Part shown: positions 21,942-33,880 of the stretch, piece after piece
Layout: every line of letters starts with the position of its first letter
Position numbering within the stretch: position 1 is the stretch's first letter
Source of the DNA: Ectocarpus siliculosus
Taxonomy: Eukaryota > Sar > Phaeophyceae > Ectocarpales > Ectocarpaceae
Direction of reading: 5' to 3'
DNA: 61,284 bases
Assembly: GCA_000310025.1 (NCBI GenBank)
Contig: FN648785.1
Coordinates: forward strand, 1 to 61,284
Position numbers and translations under genes: made by a program
Notes under the pieces: model-generated
Told to the model about the DNA's origin: nothing
What the model saw: the letters and a program-made list of their open reading frames with translations, nothing else
Databases searched by the model: none

Positions 21942-23576
21942 TTTGAAGTAGAAAAAATGAGAAGGAGGAGCTTTCTGCCAACACAGCTCTCTCTGTGAGG
22001 TGGAAGCTTCTATCTCTTCATCAAATCACCTCACACCCAATCCGTTTGCACCCGAGCGAGATCCGTGGTGAGTGAGTACAGATGGCAGCGCTGTAGGTTT
22101 GACCTCGGTACGCCTGCTATGTATGTAATGAGATACGTGTACGGGTGTCATCGGCTTCGGGTTGATGTACTTTTTTGTCAGTTGACAGCAACGGAACATA
22201 TTTGTTTCTACGCTTGACATGAGCTCGTGGGCAACGGCTTCTATTTTGCACCTTAGGTGGGCGCCCACCGCTACAGTAGTATCCACCCATAGTGTTGAGG
22301 CAATACATCTGGGGGAGGGACGCACCTTCTACGACTGCGTTATCCTCACTTTTTCCCACACCGTGGCATTTCTGTGGACCAAGTTGCCGTTGGGCCTTCG
22401 TCAACGTCAAGTAGAAGAGAGGAACAACACGCCGCTCTTTCAGCATTCAACATATTTGCCCCACATATCGTAATACTGCAAATCTTAGCGGAGATTTCTT
22501 GTAAGCAAATCTTTACTTCAAAGAGCAAATCTTGGGTCAAAAAGGAAAGATTTAGGTTTATACACAAGATTGACCACTGTATACTCCTGAGGCTGACTGC
22601 ATCAAGAAGTTCATTTGATCCACTCTGAAGTATCTATCTCTGGACATAGAAACCGTATGACCGAAAACCTATTTTATATTATGCGTGACCTCTAAAGATC
22701 CACCGCAAGGGCGAAAGGTTCACCACTCAAAAAACCAATCAGGAATAATACTCGGAGCAATCTAGTAGACGATGTTGATTTTTTTTTTTTCTTTCCATAT
22801 CCAAGTCGCTTCATGCTTTATCACGTGTGTACGCATACCCATCGGCGCACTCCTCTGAGTAGCTACCTACCCGTTACCCGGGACTGGCTGCATTAGCACT
22901 CAATTACGAAAGGTGCTCCGGGATCGTGCATATCCACCCTGTCAAACACGCGTTACAAGCGAGACCCCCGCCCCCCCTTATCAATGTACTTCGCTGTCAT
23001 TTAATAGCTCCCTCGCTCACGCATGACACCGCGCTACGACTTGGTTTTGTTGTCCTCATCTCCAAACAACGATATCCGTCCAGCATGCGCGAATGTCCCT
23101 GTTGTCAATGAGACGATCGTGAGAGAGAGGCAGCGACGGCGGGAAGCGGCGGGAGAGACAGCGGCAGAGGACTGAGCTTGTTTCTTTCCCATGAAAACTT
23201 CGGGGGGTAATTATATCCCGGGGGGGGGAAAGAGCAATATATTGACACACATTCACACGCTGCCGTGTGCCCCCTATGGACAAGATATATGCGAGTAAGC
23301 ATTGAGGAGGAAAGGAAGGAGGGTAGCACGTGCGGAGCCCTGACCCCTTCCGGTTACAAACACACAACCGTCTTCTAGTGAGTACGCCCCGGCGCCGTTC
23401 GAGTTAAGAGTGGTGTCTGCAACCGCAAAGCATAACTGTACGAGAACGGGTGAACACTTGAGGTTGTGCGCTACGCCTGACTACAGCAATACAGTACAAC
23501 GATGAGACGTAGCGGGAGTGCGTGGGGCAGCGACCATACTCAACATCGGTGCCTAACTCATCAGGGACTGATGCAG
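21942..23576. other. Spacer with one dispersed repeat
   Basis: Overlapping frames on both strands at 22117-22473 are equally protein-like, and neither has splice support. The dispersed repeat at 22691-22870 lies inside. G/C runs occur near 22970 and 23220. I see no convincing gene. Confidence 0.35.
22691..22870 (+). repeat. Dispersed ~180-bp repeat, copy A
   Basis: Matches 53881-54084 in order and orientation: GCAAGGGCGAAAGGTT, GGAATAATACTCGG, a T-run, CTTTCCAT, CTTCATGCTTTAT, ACGCATACCCATCG and GTAGCTACCTA-like blocks. A partial copy lies at about 33626-33740. Confidence 0.7.
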
Positions 23577-24065
23577 GAAGGAGAGCGAACCAGACGACGA
23601 AAGCGACATCTCCAGCGACAACGACTCGTCGGTATTGCCTTCAGTCAACGTCGTTTCCAAACACGGTAAAAAACAATACTTACTCTGGGCGCGTCAGCTC
23701 TGACGCGTTGTGATCTGGTAAGTATAGTAAGTAATTGTGGCGAAAAATCACCGTAAAACAAATCCTTGAGGGGCTGTCACAAAAAAAGGCTGATAATGTT
23801 TACGTTGCCCCGGGAGTACACATAATAGGGCGGGACAACTTTTTGAGAAAACAATCACCCTGGGGGATACGACAAAAAGTTGACAGTTTTTCGCCGAAAT
23901 TGGGAAGGGCATTGTTGTGGGGGGCGGGGGGGATATGGGTACCACCGTCGATCTGTACTCCGAAGTATCTATGCATACAATATACAAGTAGCCAACAGAC
24001 CAGAATGTAGAGTACAAGAGCTCGACGTCAGGGCAAGGTTGGGCGATGAACGCGTCGCGTCTTGA
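23577..24065 (+). CDS. Two 3' exons of an unknown acidic protein
   Basis: Exon 23577-23665 follows GATGCAG, encodes KESEPDDESDISSDNDSSV and PSVNVVSKH, and ends in phase 1 before GTAAAA. Exon 23992-24065 follows ACAAGTAG, restores frame, and encodes PECRVQELDVRARLGDER before TGA 24063-24065. Agreement of phase and composition supports the join (intron 326 bp). Upstream exons are not identified. The long minus-strand frame across 23969-24529 is antisense. Function unknown. Confidence 0.4.
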
Positions 24066-24149
24066 GGTTCAGTAGTCCACATTGCGATACATCGAGCGTG
24101 AGAACCGAATGCATTATAGACCTCCCCCACCTTCCGACACTGCAGGTGG

Positions 24150-24735
24150 ATGAACGTATGTCTTGGGAAACGCTGTGACGGTGCCCTCCAGTTTGTGTCA
24201 CGAGGCATCAAGGGCGCAGATGCAGTGTGGAAGCTTTGGATGCTTGCAGTAAAACATGACGGCCCGTTGTGGCTACATCCCGCCTCGGACAACCACCACC
24301 TGCTGGTGACCGAAACACAGACAAAACGCCTTCTGGACTGCGCAATGCCTGATGTTAAATAGTCACTTGGTTGTTTGTGACAATTTGCGGTGGTGGAAAA
24401 CGTGATGTGGACAAAAATGCCATACCCCAAAGTAAAGAGTTCACGAACCTTGATCTCCTTCCTCCCACGAAAACCATCCAGGGCTTGCACCGAAGGTGTG
24501 GCGATGCACCCCTTTTCAAGCTCATGCAAAACCTACCAGTGCAGAAACACCCCCCCCCTCGTATGACGCCCCCGACGAAGCCACCGTGGCACCGGTATCT
24601 CTTGTTTCCTTCTTTGCTAAGCTCAAGTGGCCCATGCCCGGCCAACAGACAAGCCCATCATCAGGTACGGTTGGATCCTCTGCCACATCCTCGACCGTTA
24701 TGAACGGGCGCATAGAGATACTCCGAAAGAAGTAG
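24150..24735 (+). pseudogene. Frameshifted plus-strand coding remnant
   Basis: Three protein-like frames follow each other: 24150-24362 (ADAVWKLWMLAVKHDGPLW), 24371 to about 24550 (CGGGKRDVDKNAIPQSK), then 24496-24735 (PPSYDAPDEATVAPVSLVSF) ending at TAG. They look like one gene interrupted by indels, with a C-run at 24550 as one likely site. An acceptor-like CTGCAG precedes the first segment. No family recognised. Confidence 0.3.
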
Positions 24736-25696
24736 TATTATTGTTTTTCTTTGCCTGTCGGGTGCGACGTATGAAGAACAATGCGCAAGGGCGTGCGGCG
24801 GGATAGGTAGGTGTGGTTGTGGTGCTTCTTGTCCCATTATCATGATGCATATCGATATGCACAGCAGGGGTGCGAAGTTCTGGCGAAGCGGCGCAATTAT
24901 TGTGGGCGACCGGGATGGGACATGTACATACCCCTTCATCAAATTCCGAGCAGTTGAGCCCCGGCCGCGTTGGCATCCGCTTGCACAGCAGCTGCATCCA
25001 CAGATGAATCTCGGGTGCGACACCCAACAGCCAGCCCAAGCCACACCACTACTATGCAACACACACGCACGACCAACGATGCAAAGCCCATGGAGATGTC
25101 ATGGTCAAGCGGCCAAGCCCAGGGGCTCCTTCAGCTTGGGCTACGAACATGGGCGCACCAGCTTGCGCTACAATAATAGCGTCCTTGTCTCGATCCACGG
25201 AGAACTGGGCGGCACGACGATCTCCTCCTCAACTCGAGATTGCACATGTAGTGGCGAGCACCGGGAGAGCGCTCTCAAGACGCGAGCCTTCCGCAGATGG
25301 TAAGTGCTGTAGGGTTTGTCGAGATCCCGACATCGAGGCAACGCTGCTTGGCATTATTTCGTGTGCAGCACGCAGCACAGCAGCAGCGGTGCAGCTAAAT
25401 TTACCAAAGCCGTTCTGGTCGCGAGCACACCTACGACACACATACAGCTGCAGCACCTACCGAGGCAGGGAAGCAAGTGTGCTACATCAGTACTGCATTG
25501 GTGTTACTAGCGTTGTGTGACTCCATCGCACCTTGCATCGTCCGTAGCACCTATCTGCCGCTCTTCCGACGAAAACAGCACAAGCAGTAGAAAATAAAAC
25601 GGCCACCCGACGAGTCTGTGCTGTGTCTGGAGTATACCACACCAACAATTCTCCGGGACCCCCTCTCTCGTTGTTCGATTTTTAATTGTTTGCATG
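24736..25696. other. Spacer with an ambiguous coding stretch
   Basis: A GATG|GTAAGT donor-like site near 25298 ends a stop-poor stretch (about 24960-25298) in which all three plus frames look moderately protein-like, so no frame can be chosen. Nothing else is supported. Confidence 0.3.
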
Positions 25697-26228
25697 AGGG
25701 CGTGTATTAACGAATTGCCGAAAATCAAAATCCAAATGGGCGCAAAATCAAAATCAAAATGCGTTATCGTGGAAAACTGAAAAAAGAGGGTCGTGTAGGT
25801 TAACCCCTTTAGGGCTGGATCGCCTTTTGGGGACACTTTTTGTCCCCATCTTCTTCACCTGCTTTACCTCGCGAAGATTGGCATGATTGTCTCCTCCTTT
25901 GCACTACTCGACCAGGGGGGTGCCAGGGTACACAGGGACGACTCTAGTCTAGTATGGATGCTTTGTAGAGTGGAGGAGTATGAGGGTAATGAACAGGTCG
26001 AATCGCGGGGCGATTACGCCGCCGGTTCAACAGCGAAGTTGCGCCGCGTCTGTTTACCCTTGGGTGGAAAGCGCTACTAGGGGCAAGCGCGGAAGAAGTA
26101 CCTGGACCACCGTTGATAGGAGGCACCAAGCAACCTAGGGCTTGAGTTAGAAGGTCTCGCTTTCCCTCTAGAGAAATATCTTGAAAACCTCCTTTTCGTG
26201 CCCCGTTTACCACGCTCCCGCCAGTTGC

Positions 26229-26301
26229 TGTCTATAATCCCTATCAAATGTCCCCTCGTGTCCCCTCGCATCGAGGGGACATTTGATAGGGATTGTAGAC
26301 A
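26229..26301. repeat. Foldback hairpin, 30-bp arms
   Basis: Arms 26229-26258 and 26272-26301 pair over 30 bp with one mismatch (TATAAT versus TACAAT). The 13-bp loop repeats part of the arm (TGTCCCCTCG). Confidence 0.8.
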
Positions 26302-26689
26302 AGAGACGGCTCAAGTGGGAAGGCAGCTTTGCACTTGCACCCAGGGATGGAACTGTCTGCACCATCCAATCAGCAGGCGTCGTTCGCTCTTTTTCTTAAA
26401 TTCCAGAAATTGCGCAAGACCGCCGAAATTTCTGTGCGTGGTAAGGGGGTTGATAGGAGACAGATGAGGCAAAAAATCAAAAAGACCTGGCACCAGGGGA
26501 AGAGCCAGCAGCGCAGCGGTGATTTTTCTAGGGTGCGTTTTACGCTCTTCTGTTCACGTGTTAGCCGATATCTCGCCAAATACTCAACAAGTTGCCTCAA
26601 GAAAGGTATCCGGAAGGAGCTGGAAACATGGGCTGTTGGGCACTGCCAAGGTTTTGGGCCGTGAGGGGCCGAATGCGCCGGAAAAAAAA

Positions 26690-27105
26690 GGTTGTGTTGA
26701 AGCAAAAATGCCAACGGTTGCGAGCGGTCACTTCAAGTTGGGTGTTTTGGGCCGCCACGGGTTGTGATATCCACCAATAACTTCCCGAACAAGGAAGCAA
26801 CAGCAACGCCACGCGGCAGGAGGTACGTCTCTGCTTCATCTTTCAAGCCCAAGGTCTGCTACCGTGGGGTATCGTGCGTGTAGGGAAAAAAGTTTTGGTT
26901 GACCCTAAAAAATCCACGTCAGAGAGCGGATAGTTCAAGTTCGCGCCGAATGTCTGCTCACAGTTTAGTTTTTCAGCGATAACTCTTCGAAGGAGGAAGC
27001 GACAGCATTAGCAATGCCACGCGACGGGAGGTAGCTTTACCCACCATCTGTCTCGTACAAGGTTAGATGCCTTGGAGTATCGTGAGTGTGGAGAAAAAAG
27101 GTTGC
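26690..27105 (+). repeat. Diverged tandem duplication (~205 bp units)
   Basis: Two units share GGAAGC(A/G)ACAGCA, GCCACGCG(G/A)C(A/G)GGAGGTA, a TGGAGTATCGTG(A/C)GTGT-like block and AAAAAAGGTT(G) blocks in order. The copies are clearly diverged and non-coding. Confidence 0.5.
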
Positions 27106-27574
27106 AACTACCCTCTCCCGCACGGAACAGCCCGAAAAAGCCGCGAAGCCCTGTTCTGATCGTCAGTCCGTTCACGGCTTGTCACGATCGGCATTTTCTC
27201 CTCGAGTACCCAACGAGCCGGCCCGTTTTGTGGCTTGCCGGCGAGCAGAGTCTTCTGGCTACAAATAATGGCCATGTTGTCGGTGGTAGGGTGCCGATAG
27301 CCCCTCTATAAGCAATGTGCAGCAGGTCGTGTCGTACACCTGCTTTGCAGCGGCCTCGCGGCAGGTGCTCCAAGCCTTCGAAGTCTTGAACTCCTCTCCT
27401 CTTTGATTTTGATTTTGACAAAAAAAGTCCCCCGGGGACTTCTTCCCAGACAGAGGAACTTCTCAAAAATCAAAGGGCGTCGTCAGGAGGTAGCAGATAT
27501 TCGACCAATCAGATCTCGATTTTGATTTTGATTTTTTCGATTTTGATTTTCGGCACTTCGTTAATATACGCCCT

Positions 27575-28355
27575 GAGTCGACCCCAGGCCCTTAGCCAAC
27601 CCTGACACTCATTGCATAAACCCCAACCTGTAGTGCAACGCGCGAGATGCCTCGAGACAGCAGTCATTTTCTGTCTCCACTATTTTTATAGCTGTGATAT
27701 GCCTTGACGTTGGATCAAGCTGTGCCACAAACTGAATGAGTCATTTTTTCTGTATTGCTCCCTAGCCCTCTCTGCGTACTCTCGGGAGGCTACCTGCGCT
27801 TAGCTGTGAGGCCCCCCTGAATTTTCCCGAATTGCCTGGCCGTCACCCTTGTGATAAAAAGAGAGCGCAATAGAGTTGAAAACCACATGACAAGTGTCTA
27901 TATCGGCACTACTACATGCATGGAATGAATTTATGCATGTTCATTTCATGGTCATGTGGTCGGCCAAGGGTCGGCCTCCAAAAATCGTCATAACGCACTC
28001 GTTCCAGATATGTACAATATCTCCAAACAACCCCGGAACCGATAATATATCCACCTCCAACACGTCAAAAAAACGCGGCTACCTCCGAACGTATCGTCAG
28101 AGAGGGGATTTGGCGATTTGACCAACTTTTCGGTCCTACATGTCGCTTCACCATCTTGTTTCTACACCTTTGACAGCTTGCTGCACTCCATATGTTTTTT
28201 TTTCCATGATGATGTTCGTCCTCTAACTTCTTTCAGTTTCACTTCATAACATGCTGTCTTACAACATCTCCCTGATGTCCCTTCCTCGGTTATTTTGCCC
28301 ACAATGTGCATCGCAGATTAAGGCCGCCTTCGCCACTTGTCGGCGGCGGCGGCAG
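27575..28355. other. Spacer, nothing recognised
   Basis: A/T-rich, with no open frame of protein-like composition and no repeat match noticed. Confidence 0.4.
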
Positions 28356-28835
28356 CTCATCATCGGTCGTGGCGATTCTCCGGGAGAGGCGCAGTTCAGG
28401 GGGGCAGGGCAACCGGAGGCGCGGTACGAGGCTTTACGGCTGGAGCTTCGCCATCATCGAACCTCAAGAACACGAGTGCGCACGAGCGCGTTCTGGGAGC
28501 CCGCGGATCTCGGCTACGAGGCCTTCATGAGTAAGTGTTGTCCTTGGTTTGTTTCTGTCTTCGTGGAGTACCAAAAACCGTGACGGTGTACATTATTTCT
28601 AATCCTGGACGGGGCAGCTGCGGTGATCGTGTCCTCTCTCTCCATCAGAATTACGGTAGCTTGTGCAGCTTCGTCTGTTCAGTGCGTAGTTGAGTCTGGA
28701 CATACAGCAGAGTTGATCGGGCGTCGCACACCAAGTTGTAAAAAATGCGTGGTGTTTTGCGTTGGAATCGGGCGAACGACCTGTCTCGTTGACCGTGTGC
28801 ACCAGTCGCTTCCCGAACGCGTGCGGACAGGCTGA
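28356..28835 (+). CDS. Candidate two-exon segment, unknown protein
   Basis: Exon 28356-28530 lies between a GGCGGCGGCAG acceptor and a perfect GTAAGT donor; its best frame includes RYEALRLELRHHR and ADLGYEAFM, ending in phase 1. A second exon from 28618 (acceptor GGGGCAG) keeps phase and gives VIVSSLSIRITVACAASS, then runs to a stop at 28835 unless it is spliced earlier. Alternative frames of the first exon are also open, so the protein is not certain. Confidence 0.35.
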
Positions 28836-29504
28836 TTACTCTTGGTCCGCCTTGGAGAGTTATTGCTTTTTCTTTATCGCTGCAGTGATACTGCACCCAT
28901 GAAACGCACGTTCCCGCCACGTGCATCGATCCGTCTGTTCGCAAGATATCGATGTATCTACCTAGGTTTTCAATGGTTCCTTCGTTGAGACTAAATATGT
29001 CATCCTCTGTCTATGTGTACCTGAACGTCCGTTCGAATCGTCGTCCATTCGTTTTCTCGCCGCTCAAAACACAGAATTATTTCGCGCACCACTTCAATCT
29101 TCGCGTGCCCAGTGGCAAAAAGCCGTCGGGCTGCCGTGGTCGACTTCGTGTTCGAAAGCCTGCGTACGGACTGATGAGGGTCGTGGCCGCGGGCTGATGG
29201 CGTAAGATACCGAGACTCTCACGTAGTGCGACGTGAGTATGTGCTGTAGTGCCCGAGCGGAGGGACCATGGGTGGATCCTGTCGCGCGTTGGGTATCGTA
29301 CACGAGACAGAGCAGCACAAGCACCAACAGCTAGTTAGCAGCAACCACACCTGGGTTGTGCAGTTTGGTAGGGGTGGACGAGAGGTCGTCAGCCTGCGGA
29401 GAGGGGAAGCTCATGCGTATCTACGCAAGTGATAATGTGACGTTGCCCCCTATTTAGCACCCTGCTCCCGTCGATCCTCTCGTCTCGTTTGATCCCGCAC
29501 ACAG

Positions 29505-30823
29505 GACATGATGGAGTTTGTCGGCTGTACGCTCGAGCTGCACCTTGAGGCCCACGGGTCGGGAGGCTGGAATGCCCTGGACCCGTCTGGCACTTGGAGG
29601 ATCTGGGGGGGGCATGAGACCCTTGTTCATCTGAGGAGGTGAGTAACCTTGGACATTTGAGTGCGTCTGGCGTGACCGCGGTAAGCCTGCCACGAGGTAG
29701 GCCTGCACAGAGGCTGAGATCCGCTCTTGAGCAATTCAGGAGGTCCTAGATTTAACTGGATGGCGAATGCCGGGAAACTCGGTGCCGAACCCCCAATTCA
29801 GTAATATTAACACTTTGACGTCATTTAGTACACCAAAACTCGAGGTTGGACCTCGACCTGACCTTGAGTTTACTTAGCTATCGGCTCGTTCCGTGCCACC
29901 TTGAGTTCCTTTTCGAGAGCTAGCTATGCGTACAATAGAGGGATGGGCGAGGGGAAATGCATGCCACGATTCGCGACTTCGTGGAAGGCAAAATTATTAT
30001 GGTCGCTTCGGTGGCAGTCTTGACTGTATCCTTGGTGCATGGGTTGATAGCGTGCCATCATGAATCAGGGTAGCGTTCTAGCTCAAAAGTTTCACGATAA
30101 ACTGACGTCTAAGAAATATAGAACAATTTTCGGCACGTCCACGACGTTTCCCGCCGATATGCATGCACAGTGATTTCGCTCGCGCAAGGCGCATCTTGAT
30201 GTATATCACGCCTCCATTGACCACGGGGTTGGCGGGATACTCTCCCCTGAAACCTTGAAGAAACTCCTGGCTGTCAAGACATACGAAAAAACGAAAACGA
30301 GGTGTGTCTTCAAACCGAACGCCACGGCTGTATGCTTCGGCGCGCTTTGAAACATGTTGTCTGGCGTGGTCCTTCTTTTTGTGTGCTTCTCCAATCTAAG
30401 CAAGCCCTCTCACGCGCACGCCTTGTTCTCCTTATCCGAAATGATACGTCCACACTATCTCCGGAGCAGCTTGTGTTTTTAGGATCCATGTAGACGATTG
30501 CGCAGCTCTCGCGAGATTGTACGACACCCCATAACCTAGTCCTTCTAACAATATTATTACACACATCTTATCCCACATCTTATCCCTAACCAATTGTTCC
30601 ACCGGCCTTTTCGTCGTGGCACCTCCTTTTCACTTGCCCGCCGCAACCCCTCTCAGAACTCAACAGGTTGTTCCAGAACTTCTTCGTACGAGTGACTTGA
30701 GAGAACCAGACGCTGCAGCCCTGCCTCTCGACTTTGACGCGGAGGCGTTTCGACTTTGACGCGGAGGCGTTTGGCAAGATTGGCATCTCACCCAGTACGC
30801 GTGCCCCTACCTGTCCAATCGAG
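29505..30823 (+). CDS. Exons of an unknown gene; second exon carries a 22-bp tandem duplication
   Basis: Exon 29505-29638 lies between ATCCCGCACACAG and a GTGAGT donor. It encodes DMMEFVGCTLELHLEAHG and GGWNALDPSGTWRIWGG, a strongly protein-like segment ending in phase 2. A later exon, 30667-30823, lies between CTCAACAG and GAG|GTACGT. Entered in phase 2 it reads LFQNFFVRV and stops; entered in phase 0 it reads VVPELLRTSDLREPDAAAL and then DFDAEAF. Inside it, CGACTTTGACGCGGAGGCGT plus TT is exactly duplicated in tandem (30730-30751 and 30752-30773). Twenty-two is not a multiple of three, so the duplication breaks the phase-0 frame; the sequence after it (GKIGISPSTRAP) is protein-like. Family unknown. 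Confidence 0.45.
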
Positions 30824-31277
30824 GTACGTTTTCGAAATCCAAATGTTGGGCGGTGCATGTAAGCCTGGGTGCCACTTATCTGTTGGGCATGTCTGGGCTT
30901 CGCCTGTGTGCGATTGCTATGCATATCTGATGAGGAGGTTTCTCGCCGTGCTCGCCACCCCAGAGCATTATTTGGGATTTTGAAATTACAGTCTAGCAAA
31001 CACTCGCACTATTTTTTCATGGTGTACATATGCAGCGGTCATCACATAATCTTTTTTGGGTGTTGTCATCGTAATCGCTTTCATGTCTATACCCATGCCA
31101 CCCATGAATACCCTGCAGACACCCCACCTGGACCCTCACCCAGCGGTTTCCAATGCCGTCGTTGACCTTACTTTGATCAGCTGCACATCCGCTCACATTC
31201 CAATTTTGTCTGTTTCCCTATTCGGTTCTCACCATCTGATTTCCTCAAACTTTCACATATGCCCGCTTTTGTGGCAG

Positions 31278-31378
31278 CCCCTTGCACGGGCGGCCGGTTC
31301 GGAGATGGCGCGAGCGACGACGACGAATATCTGGACGCCGGCGCGGTGGCAATCGCTGTCGAGGCGGTCAAGCCCTGA
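31278..31378 (+). CDS. Candidate terminal exon, acidic C terminus
   Basis: After a TTTGTGGCAG acceptor, one frame reads CTGGRFGDGASDDDEYLDAG and then AVAIAVEAVKP before TGA 31376-31378. The overlapping longer frame (31056-31496) is arginine/serine-rich and less protein-like. It may be the last exon of the gene whose exons lie at 29.5-30.8 kb, but the phases do not connect directly. Confidence 0.35.
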
Positions 31379-33880
31379 TCTCGCTTCGCTGCCGGCATCA
31401 TCACGCGCGGGTATTCATGAATTCGTGTTTCCTTCCTGTTTCAACGCATCATGGGTAATAGGGCAGCGGTGTGATGGTGTAGCTTCGCGTGTTTAAGAAG
31501 GTGGTAAGGTACTGCAGGAGCAGGGAGACTGCGCGTGCCGCCGGATTATAGTATAAGTAGAACTTTTATGTTTTATAGCTCCGCCATTTATTTTGAATCT
31601 TCGGTGAGATACACACATCAGTGTGTACAGAGATATGATGTATTGATATTCTGTACACGTTCGCAGAATATATCCAAGGTTATTGCATCATGGTTGGGTT
31701 TTTTGTTTTCGTACACCCTGTGGTAAAAGTCAGGCGCGGTTGTCGCCTGTAGTCCGGCTGGTGGTATTGTTGTAGTCATAATTAGTGAGACTTTTTGTTG
31801 TTCCTGTTTTCTTTCTGATGTGGCGCAGCGTGATGGTGCCCATCATGGACTCTGTGTGTGGGATCCTGTGACATTCGCGGGGTGAGTCTTGAGCCCAATT
31901 TGCTGAGGTCATATCCGTACGTTCATGTCTTTGAAGGATTATGTAGGCCCGTTCTCTCTCTACGCCTCCTTGGGTATTTTTCTATGCTCGACTTCGCTCT
32001 ACGCGAGGGGAGGGAGACAAATCTATGCGCGTTGTTCTCATGGTGTAGCTCCGTGAGGGGGGCGGGTGAGGAGTACGTTGTGCTTTCGCCTCTGCGTTTT
32101 TGTACGATGGACGATTTCAGAGGCCGACATGTGTGACTTGTCGTTTGTCGGCCGCACGATCTGCGATACAACTTGAAAATAACCTTTTTGAGCAACGTCA
32201 TGCTCGAATCCCTAGTGAGGGCGTCGGCCCAGAAAAAAGCAGTTGCTTACCCCACCCTTGGGCCAACGTCGCTGTGCGTACGTTGGCAGGGTCTGGGCCT
32301 ACCTATTATAGTGGTACAGACGCGACGATGGCATGCCCATAACCAAGCCCAAGGTCGCTGTGCCTACATAGCCATGGTCTGGACCTAGGCCAAGGTTCCT
32401 TGTATGCCGAATCCTACCGAGTTTCGGACTGTGTCCAGGTTACCATTGACGTACATTGGCAGGGTCTGGAACTAGGGCAAGGTGCCTTTCGTGCCGAACC
32501 CTGCCGAGGTACTGACCTCGGCCAGGTTATGCGTGGTATGCACAGAAGTAGCTGCAGTTGACAAAGAAAGGTGCTACGAAGCAGCGTGCTCTGTAACCTC
32601 TGCCTGTGTGTTCTCAATTGTGTTGCCCTTGATAAATATTCTGTAGGTTGTGTAGTTCACACTGCTAACTTTGGGGTGCTGTATGGAGTGGTTGCTAAAA
32701 GAAGTAGATAGAGTGAGCACATCATCCAGCTGCATGCAGCAGCAGCAACAAGCAGCTACTGTAGTACCAACTGCTGTATGGGTTGTGTGTCAGGAAAGAG
32801 GTGTGGCTCCCCGACGGATTCTTGGGTGTAATCATTCCTGCCAAATCGTAGATAGAGAGAATCACAAACATCAGTTAAAAGAACATAACAACAGCAGACC
32901 CACGAGGCCGTGTTGGCTACAAAACGAGAGAGTTCATTATGTTTTGAAAGCTGAACAAGATTCATTCGCCGATGATGATGATGCAGGAAGAATTATATCC
33001 GTTCTCTTTGGTTCTCTCGGTGTGTATGTACGTGTGTACCTCACACACCCCATGCCTCCCAAAAAATAGGATAGATAAATAGATGGAGCGATATTGTACC
33101 TGAAAGCGGTAACAACAGCAACAACAACCTCGGCTGGGCCGCTTCTGGCTACGAACAAACAGGGAAAAAGTTGAGGATGGATGCCCAGTTCACCGTGCGT
33201 ACTTCATAATTCGGGAAGAATGGAGAATGATCAATGCAATACTGCTGTATGTAGTAGTAGATGGATGATCCGTTCGTGTCTAGAAAAGGAGCTGGCTAAC
33301 CGAATTGATATAGATCTCGACCCTTTCCTCAATAGTCTACAGCACACGTCTCGCGCATCATTGATGCATTTAGGTAGAGCAGTAGATCGAAGTCATACAG
33401 CAGAAATAATAAGAACGAACGAACGGCAGACCTACCTACCTGTGTGAGGCTACTCTTTAGCTTCAACTTCACAAAAAAGAAGATGTCGAGGATTCCTCGC
33501 TCTCAATTCAAGCAACATCTCATTTCTACACAATCGTGGAGACAAGGCATCAAGCGACCGTACTTCTTTCTTTGCCCTAGGACCTAGCTGGGTGCTTCCA
33601 ACAGCTGGAGCTCCGTTATACAACCTCAAGGAAGGGCGAAAGGTTCACCAACAATCTGGAAAGATTCACTCCGAAATGAATTTTCGGAATGAAGGGCGAA
33701 CGGTTCACACAACCAATAACTCCTGTGAAGAACCAATATGCCGAAAAAATGTTCTCCCGTGCCATTTGGAGATGATTTAACAGCACGAAATTACACGAAA
33801 TTACACAAAAAGGTAAGAAAATAAATGGTGAGACCATGCCCGTGTGTCCGCACATACCCCGAAATGTATCCACACATATA
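31379..33880. other. 2.5 kb with no firmly supported gene
   Basis: A 128-codon ATG frame at 32683-33069 (+) has a Gln run and DSFADDDDAGR but lacks family resemblance; it could be a small gene or chance. Near 32276-32520, GGCAGGGTCTGG(G/A) blocks recur as a diverged minisatellite. A partial copy of the dispersed repeat is at 33626-33740. Confidence 0.35.

Larger units (their letters stand above)
25697..27574. mobile_element. 1.9-kb element with inverted ends, non-autonomous
   Basis: The ends form imperfect inverted repeats: AGGGCGTGTATTAACGAA at 25697 and its complement ending at 27574. They match over about 36 bp with two differences and then continue into repeated AAAATCAAAATC-type sequence on both sides. 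No transposase is visible inside, and I could not define a target-site duplication. The interior holds a foldback (26229-26301) and a diverged tandem duplication (26690-27105). It looks like a non-autonomous DNA transposon or foldback element. Confidence 0.5.

Noticed and set aside
22117-22473. Overlapping plus and minus frames of 84 and 109 codons
   Set aside because: Both look equally protein-like, neither has splice signals or a family match, so no call is justified.
23969-24529. Minus-strand frame of 186 codons
   Set aside because: Antisense to plus-strand exons at 23992-24065 and 24150-24362, which have splice support or better composition.
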